Assembly (NCBI GenBank): GCA_017458185.1
Contig: JAFTFY010000024.1
Coordinates: 1 to 41,410 of the forward strand
DNA: 41,410 nucleotides
Origin: Neisseriaceae bacterium
GTDB lineage: Bacteria; Pseudomonadota; Gammaproteobacteria; Burkholderiales; Neisseriaceae
Direction of reading: 5' to 3'
Position numbers and translations under genes: made by a program. Below, piece after piece: positions 41,350 through 41,410 of this stretch. Below the pieces are notes generated by a model. It did no database searches, was not told where the DNA came from, and saw only the letters and a list, made by a program, of their open reading frames with translations. Each line of letters begins with the position of its first letter. Position 1 is the first letter of the stretch.

Positions 41350-41410
41350 ACTTCATTTCACCCCATATTCATTTAAAGTGTGGCTTTTTTGCCACAAACG
41401 AAAAACGCCA

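Noticed and set aside
41381..41400. Terminator for radA at the window edge
   Set aside because: The TGTGGC/GCCACA hairpin has its T run in the loop rather than after the stem, so it is not a standard rho-independent terminator.

Overview
The window looks like a chromosome segment from the family Neisseriaceae. The strongest clue is a 12-base DNA uptake sequence (DUS), AGGCTGCCTGAA, present about fifty times, mostly as the near-palindrome TTCAGGCTGCCTGAA or its complement. Copies that have lost the symmetry mostly keep AGGCTGCCTGAA, the dialect described for Simonsiella, rather than AGGCAGCCTGAA (Kingella type). Gene content (rseP-bamA-skp, earP, glmU, purL, a CcoI-type ATPase, putP, ubiB, radA) and moderately AT-rich sequence fit a Simonsiella/Alysiella/Kingella-like bacterium. 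Genus level is inference.

Layout. 1-2171: 3' part of an AT-rich gene with near-identical 36-residue repeats fused to a DUF2971-like domain. 2638-7772 (minus): the envelope cluster rseP - bamA - skp, interrupted by a brnT/brnA toxin-antitoxin pair. 8000-8760: pncC and tRNA-Ala. 8916-18763 (minus): hslU, a MenA-type prenyltransferase, an NSS-family transporter, an RNB-domain ribonuclease, a HemJ-like protein, a YdcF-like protein, an AbiEii-like nucleotidyltransferase with a coupled small partner, and ribD. 18896-23257 (plus): lapA, a fused ispDF, a DUF493 gene, a small membrane protein, a small lipoprotein and glmU. 23348-25742 (minus): earP, a 266-base spacer with three perfect DnaA boxes, queH and a small membrane protein. 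25805-26211 (minus): four tRNA genes. 26371-34158 (plus): purL, an AT-rich two-gene module of unknown function, and ccoI. 34414-36178 (minus): a YgfX-like gene, a toxin-antitoxin pair whose ParE/RelE toxin has a premature stop, and an acidic-tailed small protein. 36299-41348 (plus): putP, ubiB, radA.

Most genes are housekeeping: outer-membrane biogenesis (bamA, skp, rseP), isoprenoid, quinone, riboflavin, haem, purine and queuosine synthesis, peptidoglycan/LPS precursor supply (glmU), protein quality control (hslU), EF-P modification (earP) and recombination (radA). Between them sit small accessory modules: the DUF2971 gene, brnTA, the AbiEii pair, the two-gene AT-rich module and the broken parDE/relBE-like pair.

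The most unusual signal is between genes. At least four families of short elements share one design: fixed outer sequences, often inverted arms or DUS at both ends, enclosing hairpins whose stems change from copy to copy while their position and often their loop stay the same. Similar hairpin stems recur in different families, and in one family the left and right hairpins are exchanged between two copies. Correia-like miniature elements and a heptanucleotide tandem array are also present. Reads of families are by eye; no database search was possible.
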